Source of the DNA: Cohnella lupini
GTDB taxonomy: Bacteria; Bacillota; Bacilli; Paenibacillales; Paenibacillaceae
Length of the DNA: 64,000 nucleotides
Direction of reading: 5' to 3'
Assembly: GCF_003386205.1 (NCBI RefSeq)
Contig: NZ_QRDY01000002.1
Coordinates: 1-64,000, forward strand
The notes beneath the pieces are model-generated. The model did no database searches. It was given only the letters and a program-made list of their open reading frames with translations, and was not told the DNA's origin. The position numbers were made by a program, and so were the translations under genes. Position 1 is the stretch's first letter. Each line of letters opens with the position of its first letter. Positions 28,215 through 37,412 of the stretch are shown here, in pieces.

Positions 28215-29006
28215 ATGGACTTGATGTTGAAGGGGAAATCGGTTTTCGTTGCGGCTGCTAGCAAAGGCCTCGGAAAGGCCGTCGCGCTGCAATACGCGAA
28301 AGAGGGAGCGCGGCTGACGATAGCTAGCCGAAATATGGAGGATCTCGCGAACGCGCGGAACGAGATCCTCGTGCTTACCGGCGTGGAAGCGACGATCGTT
28401 CGGATGGACGCTTCCGATGGCGAGGATATTCGCCATGCTATCCGGATCGCGGCGGAGGCAAACGGCGGACTGGACGTGTTGGTTACGAATGCCGGAGGTC
28501 CTCCGGCAGGAACTTTTATCGACATGGATGACGCGGATTGGACGAAAGGGTTCGAGCTTACCTTGATGAGCACCATACGGATGATCCGAGAGGCATTGCC
28601 GTATCTAAAAGCTGCTCCGGACGGAGGAAGGATCGTGAATCTGGCATCCGTGTCCGTTAAGCAGCCGATCGACGGACTTATACTATCCAACGTATTCCGT
28701 GCGGGAGTAAACTCCTTGGCGAAGAGCCTCGCGTCCGAACTGGCCGGCGACGGCATTCTGATCAATATGGTATCGCCGGGCAGAATCTCGACGGACCGTA
28801 TCGTGGAATTGGATCGGAAGAGAGCGGATGCGAGCAATCGCGCGGTGGAGGACATTCAAGCGGAAGCCGCCAAGCAGATCCCCTTGGGAAGGCCCGGCAC
28901 TCCGGAGGAATTCGCCCGGCATGCCGTTTTCTACGGTTCGTTCGCCAACACTTACGTAACCGGTCAATCCCTTCTTGTCGACGGCGGAATGGTTAAGGGG
29001 CTTTAA
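28215..29006 (+). CDS. Atypical SDR-family oxidoreductase
   Basis: A 263-residue Rossmann-fold protein resembling 3-oxoacyl-ACP reductases. The cofactor loop is AAASKGLGKAVA rather than TGxxxGIG. The NAG motif is intact (VTNAGGPP). The catalytic YxxxK is missing: the region reads DGLILSNVFRAGVNSLAKSL, as in a known SDR subgroup with an imperfect tetrad. It may still use NAD(P), but a classical mechanism is unlikely. It lies 60 bases after the KdpD-like gene and could be read through from kdp, although a functional link is unproven. Confidence 0.8.
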   Translation: MDLMLKGKSVFVAAASKGLGKAVALQYAKEGARLTIASRNMEDLANARNEILVLTGVEATIVRMDASDGEDIRHAIRIAAEANGGLDVLVTNAGGPPAGTFIDMDDADWTKGFELTLMSTIRMIREALPYLKAAPDGGRIVNLASVSVKQPIDGLILSNVFRAGVNSLAKSLASELAGDGILINMVSPGRISTDRIVELDRKRADASNRAVEDIQAEAAKQIPLGRPGTPEEFARHAVFYGSFANTYVTGQSLLVDGGMVKGL

Positions 29007-29029
29007 AACAGGCGGAGGAATCTGGGCGG

Positions 29030-29710
29030 CTAAAACAGTAAGATCTGCTCTTCGATGCACTCCGGCGTATCGTTCTTGACGTTGCCGACGATCGGGGAAA
29101 CCGGATACGCCCTCATCAAATCGGCGGAGTAAGGACGAAGCAACGCCGTCAGCCTTTCAACATCGTCGTTGGCGCGGTTTAACCATAAGGCTTCGTCCTC
29201 GGGACTCAAAATGACCGGCATCCGATCATGGATGTCGGCCATAAGGCTGTTCGGCGTCGTCGTGATAATCGTGCAGGTGCTTAATTTTCGTCCGTCCGGC
29301 GCCAGCCATGTATCGTAAAGGGCGGCCATCGAGAATATAGCGCCGTCCTTCATCGTAATGCGCATCGGTTGCTTCTTGCTCCCGAGCTGCTTCCATTCGT
29401 AGAACCCGTCGGCCGGGATGATCGCGCGCTTGCGACGGATCAGATTTTTGAAAGAAGCTTTCTCCAGAATCGTTTCCGCGCGCGCGTTGATCATTTTACT
29501 CCCTATTTTATCGTCCGAAGCCCATGAAGGCACAAGCCCCCAGCGCAGCTCTCCAAGCTTATTCTTCTCCCCGTCGTGGATGACCGCCGTTACGTTCTGC
29601 ATGGGAGCCACGTTGTACTTGGGTGTATGGTATCGGTCCGTTGGTTGTTCGTTTAGGTACCTCAGCATCAATTCTTCCATGGAAACCACGATCGTATATC
29701 TTCCGCACAT
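29030..29710 (-). CDS. SOS response-associated peptidase (SRAP/HMCES, YedK-like)
   Basis: A 226-residue protein beginning MCGRYT, whose Cys2 becomes the N-terminal residue that crosslinks covalently to abasic sites in single-stranded DNA. Other family marks are NARAETI, the active-site Glu in PADGFYEWK, and HDRMPVIL with the conserved His. ATG 29710 is set by the invariant MCGR start and by GGAGGAGGGG upstream. It protects abasic sites during replication. Confidence 0.93.
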   Translation of the reverse strand: MCGRYTIVVSMEELMLRYLNEQPTDRYHTPKYNVAPMQNVTAVIHDGEKNKLGELRWGLVPSWASDDKIGSKMINARAETILEKASFKNLIRRKRAIIPADGFYEWKQLGSKKQPMRITMKDGAIFSMAALYDTWLAPDGRKLSTCTIITTTPNSLMADIHDRMPVILSPEDEALWLNRANDDVERLTALLRPYSADLMRAYPVSPIVGNVKNDTPECIEEQILLF

Positions 29711-29903
29711 CGCTTGTCCCCTCCTCCCACTAGTATAAACAGGATGAACGTAAAAATAAAACCGAGGCAGATATAAGTCTATATGCCTAATTTTAATAGG
29801 CCTCAAAGCATGGTTGTGGTATGATAAACTCGGAATAACGGTTATAATTGGAAAATGATAGTCGCGCGATAGTGCGCAGATGAGCGATCGTTGGAGGCCC
29901 TTC

Positions 29904-30752
29904 ATGTCGGACAGAGACTTGCCCCCGGTTCAAACTTATAACGCCAGGGACGGAAGATCGTTATGTTACCGTCTATATCCTGCGAATTCGAATAAAATGG
30001 TCATTCTTCTGCACGGCATATCGGAGGATGGGCTTTATCTTCGACCGTTAGCGGATTTCCTGTCCAAGCGAGGACTAGCCCAGGTGGTCGTGCCGGATCT
30101 CAGAGGTTACGGCATGCATCCTATTCGCAGAGGCGACGTGGAATATATCGGTCAGTACGACGACGATATCGAAGATTTGACGAACTGGCTCAGGCAGCGT
30201 TTTTCTTCGGCGGACAAACTGATCATCGCCGGACATTCCGGAGGGGGGGCGAACGCGATCCGGCTTGCCGCCCACCGCAAGCTGGCGAAGGATATCGGCG
30301 GGTTTCTACTGTTGGCGCCGTCCATCCATCCCGAAGCTCCGATTAACCATAAGAAGGATCCGTGGAGCACGATTCGGATCGACTCCCGAAAGGTCGCGTT
30401 TCTCGATGCTCTTAACGTTGCCGGCATTCGCTTTCTTAACCATTGGATCGTCATGCGCAACGATAAGCCGCTGGACCGCAGGCATGGCAGGGAAACCTTG
30501 GAGGTCAGCTATCGGCTGCTGATGTCCAGATTCACGAAGGCCAAATACGCGCGTTATTTACAGGCGATGACCCAACCGACTCTCGTTCTAGTCGGCGAGA
30601 AGGAAGAGGTACACATTCCGGGACAATACGCTCCGCTATTCGCCCAGCATACTCAAGCTAAGGTCGCTACCATACTCGATGCCGACCACGACGGAATTCT
30701 CTCGAACGATGGAACGTTCCAGGAAGTAGAGAGTTGGTTAAAGGCGCTGTAG
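29904..30752 (+). CDS. Alpha/beta hydrolase (lysophospholipase-like)
   Basis: A 282-residue serine hydrolase. The oxyanion-hole region is ILLHGISEDGLYL. The nucleophile elbow is GHSGGGA near residue 118, with an unusually long run of Gly. The acid is likely in VLVGEKEEV and the His in DADHDGIL near the C-terminus. ATG 29904 is preferred because TTGGAGG lies 6 bases upstream. The substrate is unknown; lipases of the monoacylglycerol type are the nearest class by motif. No signal peptide is present. Confidence 0.85.
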   Translation: MSDRDLPPVQTYNARDGRSLCYRLYPANSNKMVILLHGISEDGLYLRPLADFLSKRGLAQVVVPDLRGYGMHPIRRGDVEYIGQYDDDIEDLTNWLRQRFSSADKLIIAGHSGGGANAIRLAAHRKLAKDIGGFLLLAPSIHPEAPINHKKDPWSTIRIDSRKVAFLDALNVAGIRFLNHWIVMRNDKPLDRRHGRETLEVSYRLLMSRFTKAKYARYLQAMTQPTLVLVGEKEEVHIPGQYAPLFAQHTQAKVATILDADHDGILSNDGTFQEVESWLKAL

Positions 30753-30769
30753 CCATATGGAATTGACGC

Positions 30770-30806
30770 GAGGCCGTCCCGGTTAATACTTTGGGGCGGC
30801 CTCTTA
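30770..30806 (+). terminator. Intrinsic terminator of the hydrolase gene
   Basis: GAGGCCGTCCC (30770-30780) pairs with GGGGCGGCCTC (30793-30803), followed by TTAATGG. The T-run is short. Confidence 0.65.
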
Positions 30807-30850
30807 ATGGTTTCGGGTAGCCTGCCGAGTGGCGAGCCGATGAGAAGGAA

Positions 30851-31034
30851 TTAGCGAAGATAGTTCGTTAATTCAGCAAGCAGTGAGCAGATACGTCGGA
30901 GTTAGCGAAGATAGTTCGTTAATTCAGCGAGCGGTGAGCAGATACGTCGGAGTTAGCGAAGATAGTTCGTTAATTCAGCAAGCAGTAAGCAGATACGTCG
31001 GAGTTAGCGAAGATAGTTCGTTAATTCAGCTAGC
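30851..31034. repeat. 51-bp direct repeats, about 3.6 copies
   Basis: Copies start at 30851, 30902, 30953 and 31004 and begin TTAGCGAAGATAGTTCGTTA. The last copy stops after about 31 bases. Copies differ by only a few substitutions (CAAGCAGTG, CGAGCGGTG, CAAGCAGTA). The period equals 17 codons, so a rightward frame reads through with a repeated SRYVGVSEDSSLIQ unit, but no good ribosome site exists. It lies upstream of the TetR gene. Confidence 0.9.
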
Positions 31035-31102
31035 GGCCGATTCATTCCCCAAGTTCCCCGGTTGTAACGGACAAAAAAATGGGCAAATTTGGATAATTCA
31101 GC

Positions 31103-31131
31103 TTGCATATATGTAATTGACGTGCTAATAT
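31103..31131 (+). promoter_or_regulatory. Sigma-A promoter of the TetR gene
   Basis: TTGCAT at 31103-31108 and TAATAT at 31126-31131 are spaced by 17 bases. A palindromic operator candidate begins 2 bases downstream, where a repressor would block initiation. The leader to the start codon at 31283 is about 145 bases. Confidence 0.7.
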
Positions 31132-31132
31132 C

Positions 31133-31146
31133 TGTTTGAACGTTCA
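31133..31146 (+). promoter_or_regulatory. Putative TetR operator 1
   Basis: TGTTTGAACGTTCA contains the perfect palindrome TGAACGTTCA and sits at the transcription start of the TetR gene. A near copy, TGTTTGAATGATCA, lies ahead of the MMPL gene at 31908-31921 (12 of 14 identical). Confidence 0.6.
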
Positions 31147-31282
31147 TTCAACTTTAATGGCCGGTTATACTCAGCCGTCATTCCGCATGACCTCATTTTC
31201 CGCTAAAGCCGCATTTTCCACAAAGCCTCATTTTTCAAACGACGATCCATGCTCCACAAAATACGAAACAAGGTGTGTACAG

Positions 31283-31879
31283 ATGACCGATGCAGACAAG
31301 AGAGACAGAATTATAGCGGCCGCTTATGACGTATTGTCTGAGAAAGGCTACGACAAGGCCTCGACCAAGGAAATCGCGAGCACGGCCGGAGTGGCACAAG
31401 GGTTGATCAATTATTATTTTCCGAGCAAGGACTTGTTGTTCGCCGAAGTATTTCGCAGGGAAACGAAAAAATATTGCGAGTCCTTCGACGGATTAATAGA
31501 TGTGGGTGATAAACCCATAACGTTGGAGCTTATAGCGAACATTCTCGAGATACCGAAGAGCAGAGCGCTCGAGGAACCGGATTGGTTTCGACTTCGTTAC
31601 GAGCTGTTCGCGATCGGTCTTCGGAACGAGGCGGCTCGCGAGACGCTGAAAGAAATGCTGGCTACGAAACGCAAGCACATTAGCGACACGGTCGGAGACA
31701 TAGCCGGTCTCCCTAGGGAACAAGCGGATATTTTCTCGTCTCTGCTGTATTCGCTTATTGAGGGACTGGGACTGCAGAAGGTCGCGGATCCGGACTTTAA
31801 GTATGACGAAGCCTACGCGATGCTTGCCGAGCTTGTCGGAGCATACTACGAGAAGATATCCGCAAAGAGAGAAACATAA
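31283..31879 (+). CDS. TetR/AcrR-family transcriptional repressor
   Basis: A 198-residue regulator. The N-terminal helix-turn-helix is clear: IIAAAYDVLSEKGYDKASTK then AGVAQGLINYYFPSKDLLF, with the GLINYYFPSK recognition helix. The C-terminal part is the usual all-helical ligand-binding dimer domain. ATG 31283 has AAGGTG 7 bases ahead; longer frames upstream have no ribosome site. It precedes an MMPL exporter, and the two promoters share an operator motif, so it probably represses both itself and the pump until a ligand binds. Confidence 0.9.
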   Translation: MTDADKRDRIIAAAYDVLSEKGYDKASTKEIASTAGVAQGLINYYFPSKDLLFAEVFRRETKKYCESFDGLIDVGDKPITLELIANILEIPKSRALEEPDWFRLRYELFAIGLRNEAARETLKEMLATKRKHISDTVGDIAGLPREQADIFSSLLYSLIEGLGLQKVADPDFKYDEAYAMLAELVGAYYEKISAKRET

Positions 31880-31898
31880 GTGCCATCCTCTCTTTTTT
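31864..31898 (+). terminator. Weak terminator overlapping the TetR stop codon
   Basis: AAAGAGAG (31864-31871) pairs with CTCTCTTT (31888-31895) and six T end at 31898. The left arm lies inside the coding end of the TetR gene. Confidence 0.55.
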
Positions 31899-31901
31899 AT
31901 T

Positions 31902-31931
31902 GTTAACTGTTTGAATGATCAAACAATTAAC
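31902..31931 (+). promoter_or_regulatory. Dyad operator ahead of the MMPL exporter
   Basis: A 30-base inverted repeat. The left arm is GTTAA-C-TGTTTGA (31902-31914), the centre ATGA, and the right arm TCAAACA-A-TTAAC (31919-31931). It includes TGTTTGAATGATCA, matching operator 1 of the TetR promoter. It is therefore the likely site through which the TetR protein controls the pump. Confidence 0.65.
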
Positions 31932-31992
31932 GACATATATCTTTTATGCGAGTATTACAGACCCAATAAACAGAGAAAGACGGTGGAGAGAA

Positions 31993-34308
31993 ATGCACGG
32001 ATTGTTGCGCGGATGGGGAAAGGCTTTGTACAAAATACGGTGGGTAGTCGTAGCGTTATGGATCGTTATCGCTTTGTTCGGAGGATTCGCCTTCAGCAAG
32101 CTGACGCCTCTGCTTAGCGGAGGAGGATGGGATGTACCCGGATCGCAGTCGTTAGCCGCCGGCAAGCTGCTGGCGACCGAGTTCGACGGCAGGTCGGAAA
32201 GCTCGATGACGCTTGTGTTGAAAGACCCGCAGCATGCGGTCGGATCGGCGGAATACAAAGATAATTTGGGCAAAATCGTCGATCGGCTGAAGACGGAGGA
32301 AGGCGTGTCCGGCGTATTCAGCGTATTGGACGCTTCCGAAGGAATCGGTTCGGGATTGGTAGGCAAGGATCCGAATCTCAGCATCGCTTTCGTCGACATG
32401 GACGTGAAGCTGGATTTCATCATCAATAAAGTACCGGATTACCAAGAACGCGTCGTCGAGCAAGCCGAAAGTCTTGGAGTCGAAGCCTATCTGGTAGGCG
32501 GAGCGGCATTCTTCGGCGAAAGCAGCGTACAAAGCCAAGAAGGGCTAGCCAAGGCCGAGATCATCGTGTTCCCTTTGATCATTATCATTCTATTGCTCGT
32601 ATTCAGGTCGGTCATGGCAACGATCACTCCTCTTATGGTTACGATCGCTTCGGTGCTCGTCGCCATGGGGATCGTATATCTGGTAGCTAGTGAAGTAGAG
32701 CTTTCCGTATTCGTGACCAATTCGGCGATGATGCTGGGGTTAGGCGTCGGCATCGATTATTCCTTGTTCATGGTCAGCAGGTTTAAGGCGGAGCTTGAAA
32801 ACAAGGGTAAAACTAAGCAGGAAGCGATAATGACAACGTTGCAAACGGCAGGTCATACCGTATTTTTCTCGGCGTTGACCGTTATCGCCGCTTTATCCGC
32901 TTTGTTCATCGTTCCTATCGATGCGATCAGAGCGATCGCGTTCGGCGGCATCGCGGTCGTATTCGTCGCGGGATTGGCTAGCTTGACGTTGCTACCCGCG
33001 GTACTTGTCATCCTCGGCGCTCGCATTAACAAAGGCAGCATACCTTTCTTGCGGCCGCGCGAACGGACCGGAATCAGCGGCTGGAAAAAATGGACGAAAG
33101 CGATCATGCGCCGCCCGGCTGTATTCCTAGTTCTCACTTTGATCGCTCTAGGAGTATTCGCCTCCCCCGCTCTCGACATGAAGCTCGATGCTCCCGACAT
33201 TCGAACCCTTCCCGCGGATACGGCGGTTCGTCAAGGCTTCGAGCTGATGCAGGAATCGTTCGGGATAGGCTCGTCGAGTCAGATCAGCATCGTGCTGCGC
33301 AATGAAGGCAGCGATTTGAGCGAGCCGGCGGCGTTGGAGAGTATAGCGGCGTTGCAAGCAGAGCTCGGTAAACAAGAGCACGTTTCCAGCGTATCGTCGG
33401 TAGCGTCCTTTTTCCCCGGGATGGGATCGGATATCGTCTCCGGCTTATTAAACGGAGGAGGCGGTTCGTTGCCGGCGGATGTCGGCTTCATGGTCAATCG
33501 CTACGTGAGCGCGGACCGGCATAGCGCGGTACTGGAAGTCCAACTCGATCAGCTTGGATCGAGCGAAGCCGGCAGGGAAGCCTTGAACGTTTTGCGGAAT
33601 ACCGTCTTGCCGGGGGTTGCCCTCCCCGAAGGGACCGTCTATAGCATCGGTGGAGATGCGATGAACGGCATTGAAACGTCGGAGGCGATTAGCGACAGCT
33701 TGCTTCCCGCGCTCGGAATCATGCTCGTGCTTATCTTCTTCATCCTAGTTCTTACTTTCAGAAGCATTCTGTTGCCTCTCAAGGCGATTATTCTGAATCT
33801 ATTCTCGGTTGCCGCGACCTGCGGAATTCTGGTATTCGTGTTCGCTCTCGGCCATGGCTCCGAAATCTTCAACGTGGAATCGAACGGGTACATTATTCAC
33901 TTCGTGCCGATTCTGCTGCTCGCGTTGCTGTTCGGCTTGAGTACCGACTACGAGGTGTTCCTGGTAAGCCGAGTGAAGGAAGAGCATGATCGGACGGGAG
34001 CGCACGAAGAGAGCATCGCCGAAGGCATGGAGAAGACCGGCCCGCTCATTACCGGCGCGGCTATACTGATGATCGCTGTATTCGCGGGGTTCGCGTTCTC
34101 CGGAGTCCTTCCGATTCAGATGCTCGGATTCGGAATGGCAGTGGCTATCGCGCTGGATTCCACGGTCATCCGGATGCTGCTCGTTCCGGTTACGATGAAG
34201 CTGCTCGGCAAGGCAAGCTGGTGGTTTCCTGGACGTAAGCGGCCTGAGCCGGAGCCTTCGAATCCTCCGAAAAGAAGCGATAAACCCCTTCCTCTCGCGA
34301 ATAAATAA
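31993..34308 (+). CDS. MMPL/RND-family transporter
   Basis: A 771-residue inner-membrane exporter of the YdgH/MmpL type. It has two repeats, each with one transmembrane helix, an extracytoplasmic domain and a five-helix bundle. Conserved motifs GLGVGIDYSLFMVSRFK (near residue 250) and FGLSTDYEVFLVSRVKEE (near 650) carry the proton-relay Asp-Tyr pairs. The C-terminal tail is Pro/basic. ATG 31993 has GTGGAGAG upstream and fits the first helix. It is likely an exporter of drugs or lipids under control of the adjacent TetR repressor. Confidence 0.9.
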   Translation: MHGLLRGWGKALYKIRWVVVALWIVIALFGGFAFSKLTPLLSGGGWDVPGSQSLAAGKLLATEFDGRSESSMTLVLKDPQHAVGSAEYKDNLGKIVDRLKTEEGVSGVFSVLDASEGIGSGLVGKDPNLSIAFVDMDVKLDFIINKVPDYQERVVEQAESLGVEAYLVGGAAFFGESSVQSQEGLAKAEIIVFPLIIIILLLVFRSVMATITPLMVTIASVLVAMGIVYLVASEVELSVFVTNSAMMLGLGVGIDYSLFMVSRFKAELENKGKTKQEAIMTTLQTAGHTVFFSALTVIAALSALFIVPIDAIRAIAFGGIAVVFVAGLASLTLLPAVLVILGARINKGSIPFLRPRERTGISGWKKWTKAIMRRPAVFLVLTLIALGVFASPALDMKLDAPDIRTLPADTAVRQGFELMQESFGIGSSSQISIVLRNEGSDLSEPAALESIAALQAELGKQEHVSSVSSVASFFPGMGSDIVSGLLNGGGGSLPADVGFMVNRYVSADRHSAVLEVQLDQLGSSEAGREALNVLRNTVLPGVALPEGTVYSIGGDAMNGIETSEAISDSLLPALGIMLVLIFFILVLTFRSILLPLKAIILNLFSVAATCGILVFVFALGHGSEIFNVESNGYIIHFVPILLLALLFGLSTDYEVFLVSRVKEEHDRTGAHEESIAEGMEKTGPLITGAAILMIAVFAGFAFSGVLPIQMLGFGMAVAIALDSTVIRMLLVPVTMKLLGKASWWFPGRKRPEPEPSNPPKRSDKPLPLANK

Positions 34309-34359
34309 ATAGTAGGTTAAGATAGGGGATAGCTGATCGACGAGACGGAGGGATTGACG

Positions 34360-34722
34360 GTGGTGGTTGCCGCGATATTGGTAGGCATTGTAGCTTTGGA
34401 GCATTTGTATATTCTTTTCATGGAGATGTTTTTGTGGACGTCTCCTAACGTTAGGAAGAGATTCGGAACGACGGAAAGCTTCGCCAAGGAAACGAAGGCT
34501 CTTGCGGCGAACCAAGGCCTTTACAACGGTTTTTTGGCGGCGGGATTGATTTGGGGACTTCTGTACCCGGACGTTTCCACGGGCTACCAAATTCAGACGT
34601 TTTTCCTGGCCTGCGTTTTGATAGCGGCGATTTACGGCAGCTTCACAGCCAAGCGCTCGATTATTGTCGTGCAAGGCATTCCGGCTGCTGCGGCTCTGAT
34701 AGCCGTTTTACTTACTTGGTAA
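34360..34722 (+). CDS. DUF1304 family membrane protein
   Basis: A protein of about 120 residues with four transmembrane helices. The family pattern is visible: ALEHLYILFMEMFLW at the first helix, then ALAANQGLYNGFLAAGLIWG, then the last helices with FFLACVLIAAIYG. Its function is unknown in all species I know of. I chose GTG 34360 because GGAGG lies 7 bases upstream; TTG 34354 or GTG 34363 are alternatives. It is separated from the MMPL gene by 50 bases and may share its transcript. Confidence 0.85.
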   Translation: MVVAAILVGIVALEHLYILFMEMFLWTSPNVRKRFGTTESFAKETKALAANQGLYNGFLAAGLIWGLLYPDVSTGYQIQTFFLACVLIAAIYGSFTAKRSIIVVQGIPAAAALIAVLLTW

Positions 34723-34881
34723 TACGCGATTGCAACGCTTTAAGCTGTCCGAGCCTGGTGGATACCGGCGAGGGCAGCTTTTTTTCGCGCCGTCACGCGT
34801 TGCGCCGCAGTCCGCTGAAATGCGACCTATGGTATAATAAGACGAAAATCGCGTAATTCCACTCGGAGAGGAACGACCCTT

Positions 34882-37203
34882 TTGAAGACGTTGGTCATAG
34901 CGGAAAAGCCGGACATGGGCCGCAACATCGCCGCCGTCATCGAGCCCAAAGCTCAGAATAAGCGCTCCTATCTAGAAGGCGAAAACTATATCATTACCTG
35001 GGCGATCGGCCATCTCATCGGGCTGGCGGAGCCGGACCTCTACGATGACAAATATAAAAAGTGGAGGTTCGGCGATCTGCCGATCATCCCCGACGATTTC
35101 AAGCTGCTCCCGAATCCGCGGACGAAGGATCAGCTGCAGGTCATCGAAGAGCTCGCCGCGAGGAGCGGAGCGCTCGTGAACGCTTGCGATGCCGGGCGGG
35201 AGGGTCAGCATATTTTCTCCCTCATCGTCAGGCATCTGCATCTCAAACAACCGGTCAAGCGGCTGTGGATATCCGATCTGACCGCGGAAACCATTCGCAA
35301 GGGCTTCGACCAGTTGAAGGACAACACCGAGTACGAGAATCTGACGCAAGCTGCGCGGGCAAGAAGCGAAGCGGATTGGCTCATCGGAATGAACGGATCC
35401 CGTGCTTTCACGACGAAGCATAACGAGCTGTTGTCCGTCGGCCGCGTGCAGACTCCGGTTCTGGCCCTAATCTACGACAGGCAGAAGCAGATCGAAGCTT
35501 TCGATTCTTTGAAGTTCTACGACATATCGGGACTGTTCTCGCAAGAGGCGACCAACTATAGAGGAATATGGCAAGGAGACAGGCTGACCGATCCGGACAA
35601 AGCCGAGGCGATTGCCGCCAAGGTAAGAGGCAAAACGGGAACGATAGCCAGCTACGAGGTGAAGGATACGAAGGAGTATCCTTTTAAGCTATACGATTTG
35701 ACGCTGCTCCAGCGGGAGGCGAACGGGAAATTCAGCTTCTCCGCCAAGAAAACGTTGGATACGGCACAAGCGCTCTACGAGAAGCACAAGGTTATCTCCT
35801 ATCCGCGTACGAACTCCAACTACGTGAACGAGCAGAACATTCCCGAGATGCACAAAATATTGGACGGTTTGCGCAGCTCCCCGGATTACGGGGATTTCGT
35901 GAAGGACGCGAACAAGAAGCTCGTGCACATCAACAACAAGAATGTGTGCAATCCGGCCAAAGTCGAGGATCACCACGCGATCATGCCGACGATGAAGAAG
36001 CCGCAGGGCTTAAGCCCCGACGAGCGCAAGCTCTATGATCTAATCGTCAAGAGATTCCTGTCCCACTTCTATCCGGCGGCGGAATACAAAGTGCACACCG
36101 TCATGACCGAAGTGGAGAAGGAAAGCTTCAAGACGACGATTAAGCAGCTGCTCAGCTTAGGGTGGAAAATCATCTATGCGGATCAGGCCAAGTCGACGAA
36201 GGACAGCGGCGGCAGCGGAAAAGACGGCGGCAAGGAAGACGGGGCGGGTAGCGCGGAGGACGAGGAGCAGGAAACGGATGCTCCGTTCGAGATCGATCCG
36301 CGACAGCCGGTCGTATGCACCGACGTCGAGGTTAAAGCGAAGGAAACGCAGCCTCCCAAGCATTTTACGGAAGGCACGCTGCTGAAGGCGATGGAGAGCG
36401 CGGGCAAGCAGATCGAGGACGAGGAGCTCCGCGACGCGATGAAGGACTCCGGGCTCGGAACGCCGGCTACTCGCGCGGCGACGATTGAGAGATTGAAGCA
36501 AGTCGGGTATATCGACATGCAGGGCAAGAGAATCATGATCGCGCCCAAAGGGCGGACGGCCATCGAGTTGATCCGCGGAGCCGGGGTCGAGCTGCTTACG
36601 TCGCCGGAAATGACGGGTCAATGGGAGCGCCGGCTGACGGAAATATCTAGGGGACAAGCTTCCGCGGATGCGTTCATGGGCAACGTAAAGAAATTCACGT
36701 GGCAAATCATCGATAAAGTTAAGGTGCAGCGTCCCGCGGCCAAGAACGCGTTCGCCAGACCTGAGCCTCCGGCGAAAGAGGCGAAGGGCAAGCGGAAATC
36801 TTCGGCGGATGGCGGTGGAGAAGCGGGAGCTGCGGCAGCGCCGAAGAGAGTTAGAGCGGCATCTTCCGCTCCGGCCAAGGCTTCCGGGAGTACGCCGTCT
36901 TCGGATACCGTCGCGAAGCCTACGCAGCCGGTCAAGATAGGTAGCTGCCCGAATCCCGGCTGCGGCGGACACATTTTCATGGGTCGCAAAGGCTACGGAT
37001 GCAGCAACTACAAGACGGGCTGCGGCTTCGTCATATGGAAGGAAAGCTTCGATCGCATGTTGACCGATACGATGGTGAAATCGTTGGTCGAGAAGGGCAA
37101 GACGGCGAAGCTCAAGTTCGGCAAAGCCGAAGAAGAAGCCTACGAAGCGCGAATCGTGCTGAAGAACGAAGCTACCGGAGAGCTAGCGTTGGAGCGGGCG
37201 TAG
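34882..37203 (+). CDS. topB: DNA topoisomerase III
   Basis: A 773-residue type IA topoisomerase that decatenates single-stranded links. The Toprim domain starts at residue 1 (VIAEKPDMGRNIA) and has NACDAGREGQ. The active-site Tyr is in ISYPRTNSNY, about residue 307. A Gly/Asp/Glu-rich insert (about residues 434-467) interrupts the core, and an Ala/Lys/Ser-rich linker (about 630-680) leads to a C-terminal zinc-finger-like domain with CPNPGCGG and CSNYKTGC from residue 689. It starts at TTG with GAGAGGA upstream. Confidence 0.94.
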   Translation: MKTLVIAEKPDMGRNIAAVIEPKAQNKRSYLEGENYIITWAIGHLIGLAEPDLYDDKYKKWRFGDLPIIPDDFKLLPNPRTKDQLQVIEELAARSGALVNACDAGREGQHIFSLIVRHLHLKQPVKRLWISDLTAETIRKGFDQLKDNTEYENLTQAARARSEADWLIGMNGSRAFTTKHNELLSVGRVQTPVLALIYDRQKQIEAFDSLKFYDISGLFSQEATNYRGIWQGDRLTDPDKAEAIAAKVRGKTGTIASYEVKDTKEYPFKLYDLTLLQREANGKFSFSAKKTLDTAQALYEKHKVISYPRTNSNYVNEQNIPEMHKILDGLRSSPDYGDFVKDANKKLVHINNKNVCNPAKVEDHHAIMPTMKKPQGLSPDERKLYDLIVKRFLSHFYPAAEYKVHTVMTEVEKESFKTTIKQLLSLGWKIIYADQAKSTKDSGGSGKDGGKEDGAGSAEDEEQETDAPFEIDPRQPVVCTDVEVKAKETQPPKHFTEGTLLKAMESAGKQIEDEELRDAMKDSGLGTPATRAATIERLKQVGYIDMQGKRIMIAPKGRTAIELIRGAGVELLTSPEMTGQWERRLTEISRGQASADAFMGNVKKFTWQIIDKVKVQRPAAKNAFARPEPPAKEAKGKRKSSADGGGEAGAAAAPKRVRAASSAPAKASGSTPSSDTVAKPTQPVKIGSCPNPGCGGHIFMGRKGYGCSNYKTGCGFVIWKESFDRMLTDTMVKSLVEKGKTAKLKFGKAEEEAYEARIVLKNEATGELALERA

Positions 37204-37249
37204 CCGAGGGAGCCGCTTTGTGTAACAATTCTAGTAACAAATCCATTAA

Positions 37250-37288
37250 ACCGCCAGTCTTCGCTAACCCGAAGCTGGCGGTATTTTT
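37250..37288 (+). terminator. Intrinsic terminator of topB
   Basis: ACCGCCAG (37250-37257) pairs with CTGGCGGT (37275-37282), with an inner CTTCG/CGAAG pair, followed by ATTTTT. Confidence 0.85.
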
Positions 37289-37412
37289 GATGGCAAGAAC
37301 TTGGATACTCGAAAAAATCGAGCAGCGGATAGCCGTTTAGAGCGCTTCTCGCTAATCAATAGAATAACCCAGCTATGCTATAATGATTGAAAAAAAGCCG
37401 GAGGTATGAAGA

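Noticed and set aside
30883..31116. Rightward open frame of 77 codons through the 51-bp repeats
   Set aside because: It exists because the repeat period is a multiple of three. It starts at GTG within a repeat, has no ribosome site and encodes only the repeated SRYVGVSEDSSLIQ unit.
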